Part shown: positions 16,429 through 25,227 of the stretch, piece after piece
Position numbering within the stretch: the first letter of the stretch is position 1
Layout of the letters: each line of letters opens with the position of its first letter
Source of the DNA: Parazoarcus communis
GTDB taxonomy: Bacteria; Pseudomonadota; Gammaproteobacteria; Burkholderiales; Rhodocyclaceae
Length of the DNA: 64,000 nucleotides
Direction of reading: 5' to 3'
NCBI RefSeq assembly: GCF_003111665.1
Contig: NZ_CP022188.1
Coordinates: forward strand, 3,720,001 to 3,784,000
Made by a program: the position numbers and the translations under genes
The notes under the pieces: model-generated
What the model was told of the DNA's origin: nothing
Database searches by the model: none
The model's input: only the letters and a program-made list of their open reading frames with translations

Positions 16429-17469
16429 ATGGATCAGATCAAACTTACCCAATTCTCCCACGGCGGTGGATGTGGCTGCAAAATTGCCCCCGGCGTCCTC
16501 TCTGAACTGCTGTCGCAAATGCCGGCCGGCCTTGTCCCGCCCGATCTGCTGGTCGGCACCGATACCGCGGACGATGCGGCGGTGTATCGCCTCAACGACC
16601 GCCAGGCCGTGGTGGCAACCACGGACTTCTTTACCCCGATCGTCGATGACCCGCGCGACTTTGGTCGCATTGCGGCCACCAACGCCCTGTCCGACGTTTA
16701 TGCGATGGGCGGCACCCCGATCTTTGCACTGGCCATTGTCGGCATGCCGCTCGACAAGCTCCCGGGCGAGGTGATCGGCCGCATTCTCGAGGGCGGCGCC
16801 TCCGTGTGTCGCGAAGCGGGCATTCCCGTGGCCGGTGGGCACTCGATCGATGTGCTCGAGCCCATCTACGGCCTCGTCGGGATCGGGGTGGTCGATCCCG
16901 CGCGCGTTCGCACCAATTCCGGCGCACACGAAGGCGATGCACTGATCCTTAGCAAGCCACTGGGGATCGGCATTCTGTCGGCCGGCCTGAAGAAGGGCAT
17001 CCTAAGTCCAGAGGGCTATGCCGAAATGCTGCGATGGACCACGACGCTGAACCGTGTCGGCGCGAAACTTGCCGATCTGGAAGGCGTGCACGCCATGACC
17101 GACGTAACCGGCTTTGGTCTTGCGGGCCACCTGCTCGAGATGTGTCGCGGGGCAGGGCTTGCGGCCGAGGTCGAGTTCGACAGCCTGCCCGTGATTCCGG
17201 AAGCGCTGCACCTCGTTCGCGATGGCGTCGCAACCGGCGCGTCGACCCGCAACTGGGCAAGCTACGGCGCTTCGGTGTCGATGCGCGGAGATGCGCCCGA
17301 GTGGCAGCGCAAGCTGGTCACCGATCCGCAGACCTCGGGCGGCTTGCTGATCTCATGCGCGCCAGAGCTTGCGAACGAGGTGCTGGCACTGATCGAGGCG
17401 GAGCAGGGCAATGCAGCTCGCGTCATCGGCCACATGCGAGCAGGTTTGCCTGTGCTGACCGTAGCCTGA
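16429..17469 (+). CDS. selD: Selenide, water dikinase SelD
   Basis: A 346-residue AIR synthase-like enzyme that makes selenophosphate from selenide and ATP. The catalytic N-terminal glycine-rich segment is SHGGGCGCKI, so this is a cysteine form, not a selenocysteine (TGA) form. It is followed by DDAAVYRLNDRQAVVATTDFFTPIVDDP and VAGGHSIDVLEPIYGLVGIGVVDP. I chose the ATG at 16429 (MDQIKLTQFSH, the normal family start); the frame is open upstream to 16345. It shares a short divergent promoter region with mnmH, consistent with supply of selenophosphate for selenouridine. selA and selB are not in the window. Confidence 0.96.
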   Translation: MDQIKLTQFSHGGGCGCKIAPGVLSELLSQMPAGLVPPDLLVGTDTADDAAVYRLNDRQAVVATTDFFTPIVDDPRDFGRIAATNALSDVYAMGGTPIFALAIVGMPLDKLPGEVIGRILEGGASVCREAGIPVAGGHSIDVLEPIYGLVGIGVVDPARVRTNSGAHEGDALILSKPLGIGILSAGLKKGILSPEGYAEMLRWTTTLNRVGAKLADLEGVHAMTDVTGFGLAGHLLEMCRGAGLAAEVEFDSLPVIPEALHLVRDGVATGASTRNWASYGASVSMRGDAPEWQRKLVTDPQTSGGLLISCAPELANEVLALIEAEQGNAARVIGHMRAGLPVLTVA

Positions 17470-17474
17470 TCCAC

Positions 17475-18098
17475 TCAACGTTTTGCGGTCGCTTGCCCGA
17501 GCATCGGTTTGAGCGCCGCCCAAACGGTGTCGAGTACCCGGAACTGGGCCTCTGCGGTAGGGTGTATGCCGTCGGAAAGAAAGAACTCGGGACGGTCGGC
17601 AAAGCCCTCCAGCAGGAAAGGCACCAGGGGCACACCCGCTGTCCGGGCGACCTCGGCATAGGCAGCGGAAAAACTGCGCGTGTAGGCAGGGCCATAGTTT
17701 GGCGGCATCTGCATGCCCACAAGCAGGATCTTGCTACCGGCCTTGCGCGCTTCCGAGACCATCGCATCAAGGTTCGCGGCCAGCAGCTTCGTGGGCAGGC
17801 CGCGCAGGCCATCATTGGCGCCAAGCTCGATAATGACGACGTCGGGCTTGTGCGTGTTCAGTGCAGCGGGCAGGCGGGAGCGTCCGCCCGCCGAGGTTTC
17901 ACCGGAAACACTGGCATTCACCACCCGATGGGGGAACCCTTCCGTCTCCAGGCGCGTCTGCAACAGGGTGGGCCAGGCTTCTTCGGCTTTGAGCCCGTAG
18001 CCGGCAGAAAGGCTGTCCCCCCATACCATGATCGTTGCTGCCTGAGCGGCACCGGCAAACAGAAAAAGCAGGAAGGTGAGCATGGATCGCAGCGGCAT
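17475..18098 (-). CDS. tesA: Periplasmic SGNH esterase / lysophospholipase TesA
   Basis: A 207-residue protein with a signal peptide ([20 protein letters not shown]) and the SGNH blocks: GDSLSAGYG (Ser nucleophile, about residue 29), GETSAGG, ELGANDGLRG and DGIHPT (catalytic Asp/His). TesA is a periplasmic arylesterase/thioesterase/lysophospholipase L1. As in E. coli, it is divergent from a YbbA-like ABC ATPase gene, and here the two 5' ends overlap by 17 bases. Both promoters must therefore lie inside the opposing gene or be arranged face to face. Confidence 0.93.
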   Translation of the reverse strand: MPLRSMLTFLLFLFAGAAQAATIMVWGDSLSAGYGLKAEEAWPTLLQTRLETEGFPHRVVNASVSGETSAGGRSRLPAALNTHKPDVVIIELGANDGLRGLPTKLLAANLDAMVSEARKAGSKILLVGMQMPPNYGPAYTRSFSAAYAEVARTAGVPLVPFLLEGFADRPEFFLSDGIHPTAEAQFRVLDTVWAALKPMLGQATAKR

Positions 18099-18807
18099 TC
18101 AAATCTCCAGTCCGGTCCTCGAAGTCGAGGATCTGAGTAAAAGTGTAACGATGGCCGATGGCAAGGGCGAGTTGCATATTCTCAACAGGATCTGTTTCGC
18201 GGTCGGTTCGGGCGAGTCGGTGGCAATCGTCGGCGCATCGGGTTCGGGCAAATCCACCCTGCTCGGATTGCTTGCGGGGCTGGATGTTCCCGTCAGCGGC
18301 AGTGTGCGAATACTCGGCACCCAGCTGTTCGAGCTCGACGAGGATGAGCGGGCCGCGCTGCGCGGGGAGTCCGTCGGCTTCGTTTTCCAGTCCTTCCAGC
18401 TGTTACCGGCACTCACTGCGCTCGAAAACGTGATGCTCCCGCTGGAGCTGGCCGGCAACACCGACGCCGAGGGCATCGCGACCCAATGGCTGGAGCGCGT
18501 CGGCCTGGGCAGTCGGATCACGCATTACCCCAAGCATCTTTCCGGCGGCGAGCAGCAGCGCGTGGCGCTTGCGCGGGCCTTTGCCGCCAGTCCCAGGCTG
18601 CTCCTTGCCGATGAACCGACCGGCAATCTCGACGCCACAACGGGTCAGGCGATCATCGAGCTGATGTTCACGCTCAACCGCGAAGCGGGTACAACGCTGA
18701 TTCTGGTGACGCATGACGAGTCTCTGGCGCAGCGCTGCGGTCGAATTCTGCGCATGACGGCCGGCGAGCTTGCCGAGGTCGAAGCCGAAGTGACTGCGCC
18801 AGGCTGA
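18082..18807 (+). CDS. ybbA: LolD/YbbA-type ABC transporter ATPase
   Basis: A 241-residue ATPase with Walker [11 protein letters not shown]-loop [21 protein letters not shown], signature [14 protein letters not shown], Walker [13 protein letters not shown] and H-loop VTHD. It belongs to the MacB/LolD/YbbA group that powers FtsX-like permeases. I chose the ATG at 18082, 6 bases after GGAAG; a GTG at 18076 is also in frame. In E. coli the next gene is the permease ybbP, but here the next gene is hpnE on the opposite strand, so its permease partner must lie elsewhere. Confidence 0.88.
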   Translation: MDRSGIQISSPVLEVEDLSKSVTMADGKGELHILNRICFAVGSGESVAIVGASGSGKSTLLGLLAGLDVPVSGSVRILGTQLFELDEDERAALRGESVGFVFQSFQLLPALTALENVMLPLELAGNTDAEGIATQWLERVGLGSRITHYPKHLSGGEQQRVALARAFAASPRLLLADEPTGNLDATTGQAIIELMFTLNREAGTTLILVTHDESLAQRCGRILRMTAGELAEVEAEVTAPG

Positions 18808-18934
18808 GCCTGTCTGCGATCACGGCCTCCGCTGCACCCGGTGCAGACTTTCCCGGTGTCAGCGGATCATGCGGGCCGCGCAAGAACGCGCACCCGCTCA
18901 GGCGCCACGCATCCGGCGGCGGACGAAAGGGGGC

Positions 18935-20263
18935 TCAGGTGCGCCCCGTGTGCGCGGGCGTTCCAGCAAGCCTTGCACGAATCGCCTCGGCGCACGCCAC
19001 GCCCGAGCGCACCGCCGACTCAAGGGTTGCCGGGTAGTCGGAGTCGATGTAATCGCCCGCAAGCCACAAACCGGGTACCGGCGTGCGGATGCCGGGACGG
19101 AGAAGATCCGGACGGCACGCAAAAGTCGCACGTTTCTCCACGATTACCTGCGACCACCGGGGCGCCGGAAGGCGGCGTCCGAGCTCGCGCTCGAGCTGGG
19201 CAAGCACGGCGAGGATCAGCTCATCGTGCGACCAGCCTTCGTACTCACCGTGCGCACTGATGACGCAGGCCAGCAACCCCGCTTCGCCGCCAAAGCGGCC
19301 GCGGTCGAACGCCCACTGGGCGGGGCCGTCCGCCAGCCCGATCATCGCTTCCGGCAGGGTCTGACCTTCACCCAGCGCCAGATAGACGGTTGCGATCGGC
19401 TCGTGCGGCAGTGCCTCGATCTGCGTCACCAGGCGATCGCACGCGCCCGTTGACGCGAGCAGACTGGTGGCGTGGTAGGGCGCGGTGGCGATGACGACCT
19501 GGGTCCAGGGCTGGCTTCCCGGATCTCCATTGAGCCAGAACCCGCTCTCACTCGGGGTGATCGCGTCAATACCGTTTCCGGTGCGCAGCTTGCCCCTTCG
19601 GGTTGCCAGATAGCGCGCAGCGGCGACCGGGAACAGCTCCGACAGATCGATGCGCGGAATCAGCAATTCGCTGGCGGAGGCCGATGCGGCAAGGCTGTCG
19701 CGCAACACGTTCGCAAAGATCTGTGCCGAGGCTTCGGCGCTCGGCGTATTGAGTGCCGCCACGCACAGAGGCACCCAGACCAGTTCGCACAGGTTTGCGG
19801 TCTGGCGCGTGGTCCTGAGCATGTCGTCTACCGTCATGCCGGCTGCGACACGGAAGCCGGCCTTGCGCAGCCAGCGCATCAACCGCAGCATGGCGAAGCG
19901 ATCCTGCCAGTCAAGGCCCTTTGCCAAGAGCAACCCGACAGCAAGGTGGAAGGGAGCGGGCAGGGGGGCTGCCTTCAGGCTCATGCGGCCCGGAACATGC
20001 AATGTGAGGGGCAGGCGTTCGAGCTGCTTGGGCGAGCCGCCCGTCAGGCGCAGAAGCCGCGTCAGCTCGGTATAGGCGCCAATCAGGATGTGCTGACCAT
20101 TGTCGATTTCCCGCCCATCCTTGCGGACGACCCGTGCCCTGCCGCCGAGCGTGAGCGAACGTTCGAACACGGTGGCATGAATTCCGTGCCGCGTCAGCTC
20201 GACCGCACAGGCGAGGCCTGCATAGCCGGCTCCGATGATTGCGACTGCAGGGACCCCGCTCAT
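18935..20263 (-). CDS. hpnE: Hydroxysqualene dehydroxylase HpnE
   Basis: A 442-residue FAD-dependent amine oxidase/phytoene desaturase-like protein with the dinucleotide-binding motif VAIIGAGYAGLACAVELTRHG at the N-terminus. The C-terminal GLWLAGDYIDSDYPATLESAVRSG contacts FAD. HpnE reduces hydroxysqualene to squalene, the last step of the HpnCDE route that supplies squalene for hopanoids. It lies one base behind hpnD. No squalene-hopene cyclase is in the window. Confidence 0.93.
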   Translation of the reverse strand: MSGVPAVAIIGAGYAGLACAVELTRHGIHATVFERSLTLGGRARVVRKDGREIDNGQHILIGAYTELTRLLRLTGGSPKQLERLPLTLHVPGRMSLKAAPLPAPFHLAVGLLLAKGLDWQDRFAMLRLMRWLRKAGFRVAAGMTVDDMLRTTRQTANLCELVWVPLCVAALNTPSAEASAQIFANVLRDSLAASASASELLIPRIDLSELFPVAAARYLATRRGKLRTGNGIDAITPSESGFWLNGDPGSQPWTQVVIATAPYHATSLLASTGACDRLVTQIEALPHEPIATVYLALGEGQTLPEAMIGLADGPAQWAFDRGRFGGEAGLLACVISAHGEYEGWSHDELILAVLAQLERELGRRLPAPRWSQVIVEKRATFACRPDLLRPGIRTPVPGLWLAGDYIDSDYPATLESAVRSGVACAEAIRARLAGTPAHTGRT

Positions 20264-20264
20264 C

Positions 20265-21098
20265 TCAACCCTTCATCCAGGTCCAGCCGGCGAGCCAGAC
20301 CTTGCGCACCGGGGTCAGCGAGGTGCGACGGTCGAGTACGAGGAAGCCATCGCGGGCAATCTCCTTCAGCAGCGTGCGGTAGATCGCTGCCATGACCAGG
20401 CCGGGACGCTGACTCTTGCGGTCAACCGCCGGCAGGCTGGCGAAGGCCTGATCGTAGAACTGCTCGGCACGCTCCGTCTGAAACGCCATCAGCTCACGGA
20501 AATTGTCCGAATACTTGGCTTCGAGGATATCGCTTGCCGGGACGTTGAAGCGCTGCAGGTCCTCGATCGGCAGGTAGATCCGGCCGCGGCGGGCATCCTC
20601 ACCAACATCGCGAATGATGTTGGTGAGCTGGAACGCCATGCCGAGATCATGCGCGTACTTCTGCGTCTGGCGATCGGTGTAGCCGAAAATCTCGGCCGCG
20701 AGCAGGCCGACCACGCTGGCCACGCGATAACAGTAGAGCTGCAGGCCCTTGAAATCGAGGTAACGCGTCTGCTGCAGATCCATCTCCATGCCGTCGATGA
20801 TCTCGAGCAGTTGTTCCTGCGGCAGGCTGAATTGAGCGCTGACGTCCTGAAGCGCGTGACCGACCGGGTGCGTCGGCGTCCCGCCAAACACGCGTCCGAT
20901 CTCATGTCGCCACCAGTCGAGCTTGGTGTGTGCAAGGGAGACGTCGTGGCATTCATCGACCACGTCGTCCACCTCGCGACAGAATGCATACAGTGCGGTG
21001 ATCGCCCGGCGCCGCTCGGGCGGCAGGAACATGAAGCTGTAGTAGAAGCTGGAGCCACTCTTGGCGGCCTTGTCCTGGCAGTAATCGTGGGGATTCAT
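20265..21098 (-). CDS. hpnD: Presqualene diphosphate synthase HpnD
   Basis: A 277-residue trans-isoprenyl diphosphate synthase of the squalene/phytoene synthase fold. Both Asp-rich motifs are present: FCREVDDVVDE (about residues 43-53) and LTNIIRDVGEDARRGRIYLP. It condenses two farnesyl diphosphates to presqualene diphosphate. I chose the ATG at 21098 (MNPHDYCQDKAAKSGSSFYYSF, the family start). It overlaps the hpnC stop by 4 bases, indicating translational coupling; the frame itself is open upstream to 21203. Confidence 0.94.
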   Translation of the reverse strand: MNPHDYCQDKAAKSGSSFYYSFMFLPPERRRAITALYAFCREVDDVVDECHDVSLAHTKLDWWRHEIGRVFGGTPTHPVGHALQDVSAQFSLPQEQLLEIIDGMEMDLQQTRYLDFKGLQLYCYRVASVVGLLAAEIFGYTDRQTQKYAHDLGMAFQLTNIIRDVGEDARRGRIYLPIEDLQRFNVPASDILEAKYSDNFRELMAFQTERAEQFYDQAFASLPAVDRKSQRPGLVMAAIYRTLLKEIARDGFLVLDRRTSLTPVRKVWLAGWTWMKG

Positions 21099-21928
21099 TG
21101 TTTTTTCTCTTGAAACAGGGCGCGCCAGGCGATTCGCACCCAGTCGGTCTTGCCCAGTACCGGGCGATGGCGGAACACATCGTAACCGGCCGACTCGATG
21201 CAATCCAGAATTCGCAGGCCACCGGCGATGACCAGCCGCAGTTCCCAGCCCACCCTGCCGGGCAGACGCAGTGCGAGCGGGGCGCCTTCGAGCATCATCG
21301 CGCGCGCGCGCTTCACCTCGAAGGCAAGCAGCGCGCGCCAGCGCTCGTCACACCGGGCGGCTTCGATATCGGATGCTTCGACACCAAAACGCACCAGATC
21401 CTCGTGCGGGATGTAGATGCGATCCTTACGCCAATCGACCGCGACATCCTGCCAGAAGTTGATCAGTTGCAGGCTGCTGCAGATGCAGTCTGAAAGATGA
21501 AAGTTGTCGCCTTCCGTCCTGTCATACAGATGAAGCAGCAGCCGCCCGACCGGATTCGCCGACCGTCGACAGTAATCGAGCAGTTCGGGGAAATCTGCGT
21601 AGCGCGTCTTGCCAACGTCCTGGCTGAATGCATCGAGCAGGTCGCGTAACAACTGTACGGGCAAGTCGAATTCGCGGACAGCCCGGCCCAGGCGTTCGAA
21701 CATCGGCGCGAGCGTGGCATCGCGGATGGTTTCACCGCGCTCCATCGCGTTGAGTGCGTTGCGGTAGTCGTTCAGTCGCGCCAGGCGCATCACCGCCGTG
21801 GCGTCGCCCTCGTCGGCGATGTCGTCCGCGCTGCGGGCAAAGACATAGATCGCTTCGACCGGTTCGCGCAGACGCGCGGGCAGCAGAAATGACGCAACGG
21901 GGAAGTTTTCGTAGTGATCGACGGGCAT
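21095..21928 (-). CDS. hpnC: Hydroxysqualene synthase HpnC
   Basis: A 277-residue paralogue of HpnD that converts presqualene diphosphate to hydroxysqualene. It has the motifs FARSADDIADEGD (about residues 30-42) and LINFWQDVAVDWRKDRIYIP. The starting MPVDHYENFPVASFLLP is typical of HpnC. It is the first gene of hpnC-hpnD-hpnE. Upstream is the divergent ABC ATPase gene at 22031, leaving about 100 bases for both promoters. Confidence 0.94.
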   Translation of the reverse strand: MPVDHYENFPVASFLLPARLREPVEAIYVFARSADDIADEGDATAVMRLARLNDYRNALNAMERGETIRDATLAPMFERLGRAVREFDLPVQLLRDLLDAFSQDVGKTRYADFPELLDYCRRSANPVGRLLLHLYDRTEGDNFHLSDCICSSLQLINFWQDVAVDWRKDRIYIPHEDLVRFGVEASDIEAARCDERWRALLAFEVKRARAMMLEGAPLALRLPGRVGWELRLVIAGGLRILDCIESAGYDVFRHRPVLGKTDWVRIAWRALFQEKKQ

Positions 21929-22030
21929 CGGAGCAGGCAGGAAGCACGGATTTTGGCGCGGATGACGCGGGCGGAGTATAAGCGAAGACGCCCTTCGGGC
22001 ACTTTCTACGTCTTCGGCAGTCAGGTTGCC

Positions 22031-22711
22031 ATGCTCAAAATCGCAAAACTCGGCAAGACCCTCGCGACGGTGCCGCCCCGCAAACTCTTCGACCTGCTCA
22101 ACCTCGAAGTTGGCGCTGGCGAATGCGTGGCCATCATCGGCGAATCCGGGGTCGGGAAATCAACGCTGCTCAACTGCATTTCCGGTCTCGAGCCTGTCAG
22201 CAGCGGCAGTATCCGCGTTGGCGACACCGAACTGGCTGGGCTTGGCGACGACGCCTTGTCCCGCCTGCGCCGTGACCGTTTCGGTTTCGTGTTTCAGGCC
22301 TTTCACGTTCTTCCTCATCTCACCTTGCTCCAGAACGTGGCGGTGCCGCTGTGGCTGCAAGGCCGGCAGGGCGCCGAAGCAGACCGGTGTGCGCAGGACA
22401 TGCTGGAGCGTGTCGGGCTCGGCAAGCGTGCGGGCGACTGGCCTGGAAATCTGTCTGGCGGGGAATTGCAGCGTGTCGCCATTGCACGGGCCCTGGTGCA
22501 CCGGCCCATGGTAGTGCTCGCGGATGAACCTACCGGCAACCTCGACCCGGCACGGGCGATGGACGTGCTCGACCTGCTTCTGAGCAGCATCCGCACCGGC
22601 GGTGCAGCGGGCGTGCTGGTCACGCATTCGCGTGCGGCGGCTCAGCGCGCTGACCGGGTGTTCGAACTGCGGCAGGACGGACTGGTGCAGGTGGTGGTCG
22701 CTGCGCAATGA
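22031..22711 (+). CDS. ABC transporter ATPase of an FtsX-permease/CrtC-like (AttEFGH-type) system
   Basis: A 226-residue ATPase with Walker A GESGVGKST, Q-loop FVFQAFHVLPHLTLLQNVAVP, signature LSGGELQRVAIARAL, Walker [13 protein letters not shown] and H-loop VTHS. It is the MacB/LolD type. I chose the ATG at 22031 (MLKIAKLGKT); an upstream ATG at 21914 would read through the hpnC promoter and N-terminus. It overlaps the permease gene by 4 bases, so it is the dedicated energy subunit of the next two products. Confidence 0.9.
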   Translation: MLKIAKLGKTLATVPPRKLFDLLNLEVGAGECVAIIGESGVGKSTLLNCISGLEPVSSGSIRVGDTELAGLGDDALSRLRRDRFGFVFQAFHVLPHLTLLQNVAVPLWLQGRQGAEADRCAQDMLERVGLGKRAGDWPGNLSGGELQRVAIARALVHRPMVVLADEPTGNLDPARAMDVLDLLLSSIRTGGAAGVLVTHSRAAAQRADRVFELRQDGLVQVVVAAQ

Positions 22712-25227
22712 ATCCAGCCTTGATCCGCCTCTTTGCCGCCAGTCTTGGGCGCCGGCGATTGGCCACCGCGCTTGCCTTGATCGCCATTGCACTTGGGGTG
22801 GCACTCGGGCTCGCAGTGCAGCTGATTCATGAGGCAGCGCTCGACGAGTTCGGGCGGGGAATGCGCGAACTCGCGGGGGAGGCCGATCTTCAGGTCAGGT
22901 CCGGGCGGGGCGGGTTCGATGAGAACCTCTACCTCACCCTCGCCCAGCGGCCCGAGGTGGCTGAAGCGAGTCCGGTGCTGGAAGTTGAGGCGCGTTTGCC
23001 GGGCCGGGCGGGCACGCTGCGGATTCTTGGCATTGATCTCTTTCGCATCGCCCAGGTCCAGCCCGCGCTCATGCCTGTGGCCGATGATCGCGATGCCCGC
23101 TTCGCGGCCTTGCAGCCCAACACGGTCTTTCTCAGCGTCGCTGCCCGGGAGAAAGGGGTGACCGAAGGAGCGCATGTGCTGCGCGTGCAGGCGGGGCTGG
23201 AGGTCGTCAGTTTCCGGGTGGCGGGCACCGTGCCCGGCGCGGGTGCCAGGCAGGCGCTTGGGGTGATGGATATCGCCGCGGCACAGGAGGCCTTTGGCCA
23301 GGTCGGTCGGCTCACGCGCATCGACCTGAAACTCGCCCCGGGTGTGGGGCGCGAGCAGGCCATTGCCCGTCTGGCGCCACTGTTGCCTGCAGGGACCAGC
23401 ATGAGTCAGCCCGAAGCCTCGGGCACCGAGGCGGCGGCGCTCTCCCGCGCGTACCGCGTCAACCTCACCATGCTTGCCGCAATCGCCTTGCTGACTGGCG
23501 GTTTTTTGGTGTTCTCCACTCAATGGCTATCGGTGGTGCGACGTCGGCGCGAATTTGCGCTGTTCCGTGCGCTTGGCATGACGCGCGGAACCCTGTTGCG
23601 GGGGTTGCTGCTGGAAGGTGCAATCACCGGCCTCGCAGGCGGTATCGCAGGCGTCGCGCTTGGGCACCTGTTTGCCGGTCTCGCCTTTCGCCTTTTCGGG
23701 GGCGACCTCGGTGCCGGCTATTTCGAGGGCATTCGCCCTTCACTTCAGTTTTCCCCTGCTGTAACCGGTTTCTACATCGCACTTGGCGTTGTCGCGGGGA
23801 TTGCCGGTGCGTGGGTTCCTGCGCGCGACGCGGCATTCATGTGGCCCGCCTCTGGTTTGAAGGCGGGGGCAACCGAAGTGGCCGTGCTCGGAGCTGGAAA
23901 GTCACGGGGCGGCCTCGCGCTGCTGTGCTTCGGGCTGGGTCTGCTGGCCTGCCTGCTGCCACCGCTGAGCGGGATTCCCGTCGGAGGGTACCTGGCAGTT
24001 GCACTGGCTTTGGCGTGTGCGGTACTGGTTCTGCCGGGAGCGACCCGGGTCGCAATGCAGGTGCTGAACATCGGGCACGGGGCCGTGTGGCGTCTTGCCC
24101 ATTCGCGCCTCGCGGCAGCGCCCGGACAAGCCGTGGTTGCAGGGGCCGGCGTGGTTGCAAGCGTTGCACTCGCGGTATCGATGGCGATCATGGTCAGCTC
24201 GTTCCGGGTGTCGGTTGATGACTGGCTGAGCACGGTGTTACCTGCAGATCTGTACCTGCGAGCATCGAGCGCAGGGGCCAGCGGCTTCTTTGATGCTGAT
24301 GCCCTGGAGCGGGTCAAAATGACCCCCGGCGTCGAATTCACCGATACGGTGCGAGCAACAGAGTTGAGACTTATCGACGGTCGTCCGCCCGTGACCCTCA
24401 TCGCGCGTGCAGTCAGCCGCGGCTGGGGTTTGCCACTGGTGTCGGGCAGTCTGGCTCCGCCATCAGGGGGGGCTGCCTCGGAGATGCCATCTGCCTGGAT
24501 CTCCGAGGCCGTCGCGGATCTGATGCAGCTGGCTCCTGAGCGCACGATTGAACTCCCGATCGCGGGGCGCATGATTCAGTTCAGGGTGGCCGGCGTGTGG
24601 CGTGACTACGCGCGCCAGAACGGGGCTGTCGTTATTGATCGCGACGTGTATCGCCGGTTGTCCGGTGACCTGAAGGTGAATGACGTCGCGATCCGTCTAA
24701 GCACCGGCACATCCGCAGACGAAGTGGCGTTTGCGCTGCGCGAGCACTTCGGTGACGAGCTCGTCGAAATTGCGCTGCCAGGCGAAATACGCAAGATCAG
24801 CCTGGAGATCTTCGACCGGACATTTCTGGTGACCTATCTCATGGAAGCGGTCGCAATCATGATCGGTCTGTTCGGCATTGCAAGCACCTTCGCCGCGCTG
24901 TCGACTGCGCGCAGGGGTGAGTTCGGCATGCTCAGGCACCTTGGGATGACCCGCACGGAAATCGGGCGGTTGATCGCGCTCGAAGGCGGGCTGACGGCGG
25001 CTGTCGGGGTCGGGGTCGGGTTGATCGCGGGCGGCGGGATTGCCTGGATTCTGATCGAGGTGGTTAATCGCCAGAGTTTTCACTGGAGCATGGATTTTCA
25101 CGTTCCTTACGCCGGCCTGGCATTGTTCTCGTTCGGGCTGGTTGCCCTTGCCACGATGGTGGCGCGATTGGCCGGATACCGGGCCATGCGTCAGTCTGCG
25201 GTGCTCGCAGTTCGGGAGGACTGGTAA
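22708..25227 (+). CDS. FtsX-like ABC transporter permease (839 aa)
   Basis: A long MacB/FtsX-type permease. An N-terminal membrane segment (RRRLATALALIAIALGVALGLAVQLI) is followed by a large extracytoplasmic domain and a first FtsX block (about residues 255-420, with GALGMTRGTLLRGLLLEGAITG-type elements). A second extracytoplasmic domain and a second FtsX block (MEAVAIMIGLFGIASTFAALSTARRGEFGMLRHLGM) follow. The duplicated FtsX architecture in one chain, about 840 residues, is typical of proteins partnered with a CrtC/lipocalin-like protein. Such systems export or extract lipid-like substrates mechanically; the substrate is unknown. The stop TAATG overlaps the next start by one base. Confidence 0.88.
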   Translation: MNPALIRLFAASLGRRRLATALALIAIALGVALGLAVQLIHEAALDEFGRGMRELAGEADLQVRSGRGGFDENLYLTLAQRPEVAEASPVLEVEARLPGRAGTLRILGIDLFRIAQVQPALMPVADDRDARFAALQPNTVFLSVAAREKGVTEGAHVLRVQAGLEVVSFRVAGTVPGAGARQALGVMDIAAAQEAFGQVGRLTRIDLKLAPGVGREQAIARLAPLLPAGTSMSQPEASGTEAAALSRAYRVNLTMLAAIALLTGGFLVFSTQWLSVVRRRREFALFRALGMTRGTLLRGLLLEGAITGLAGGIAGVALGHLFAGLAFRLFGGDLGAGYFEGIRPSLQFSPAVTGFYIALGVVAGIAGAWVPARDAAFMWPASGLKAGATEVAVLGAGKSRGGLALLCFGLGLLACLLPPLSGIPVGGYLAVALALACAVLVLPGATRVAMQVLNIGHGAVWRLAHSRLAAAPGQAVVAGAGVVASVALAVSMAIMVSSFRVSVDDWLSTVLPADLYLRASSAGASGFFDADALERVKMTPGVEFTDTVRATELRLIDGRPPVTLIARAVSRGWGLPLVSGSLAPPSGGAASEMPSAWISEAVADLMQLAPERTIELPIAGRMIQFRVAGVWRDYARQNGAVVIDRDVYRRLSGDLKVNDVAIRLSTGTSADEVAFALREHFGDELVEIALPGEIRKISLEIFDRTFLVTYLMEAVAIMIGLFGIASTFAALSTARRGEFGMLRHLGMTRTEIGRLIALEGGLTAAVGVGVGLIAGGGIAWILIEVVNRQSFHWSMDFHVPYAGLALFSFGLVALATMVARLAGYRAMRQSAVLAVREDW

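Noticed and set aside
18832..18846. CTGCACC-C-GGTGCAG hairpin after the YbbA-type ATPase gene
   Set aside because: The one-base loop makes the full stem impossible and there is no U-tract; too weak to call a terminator.
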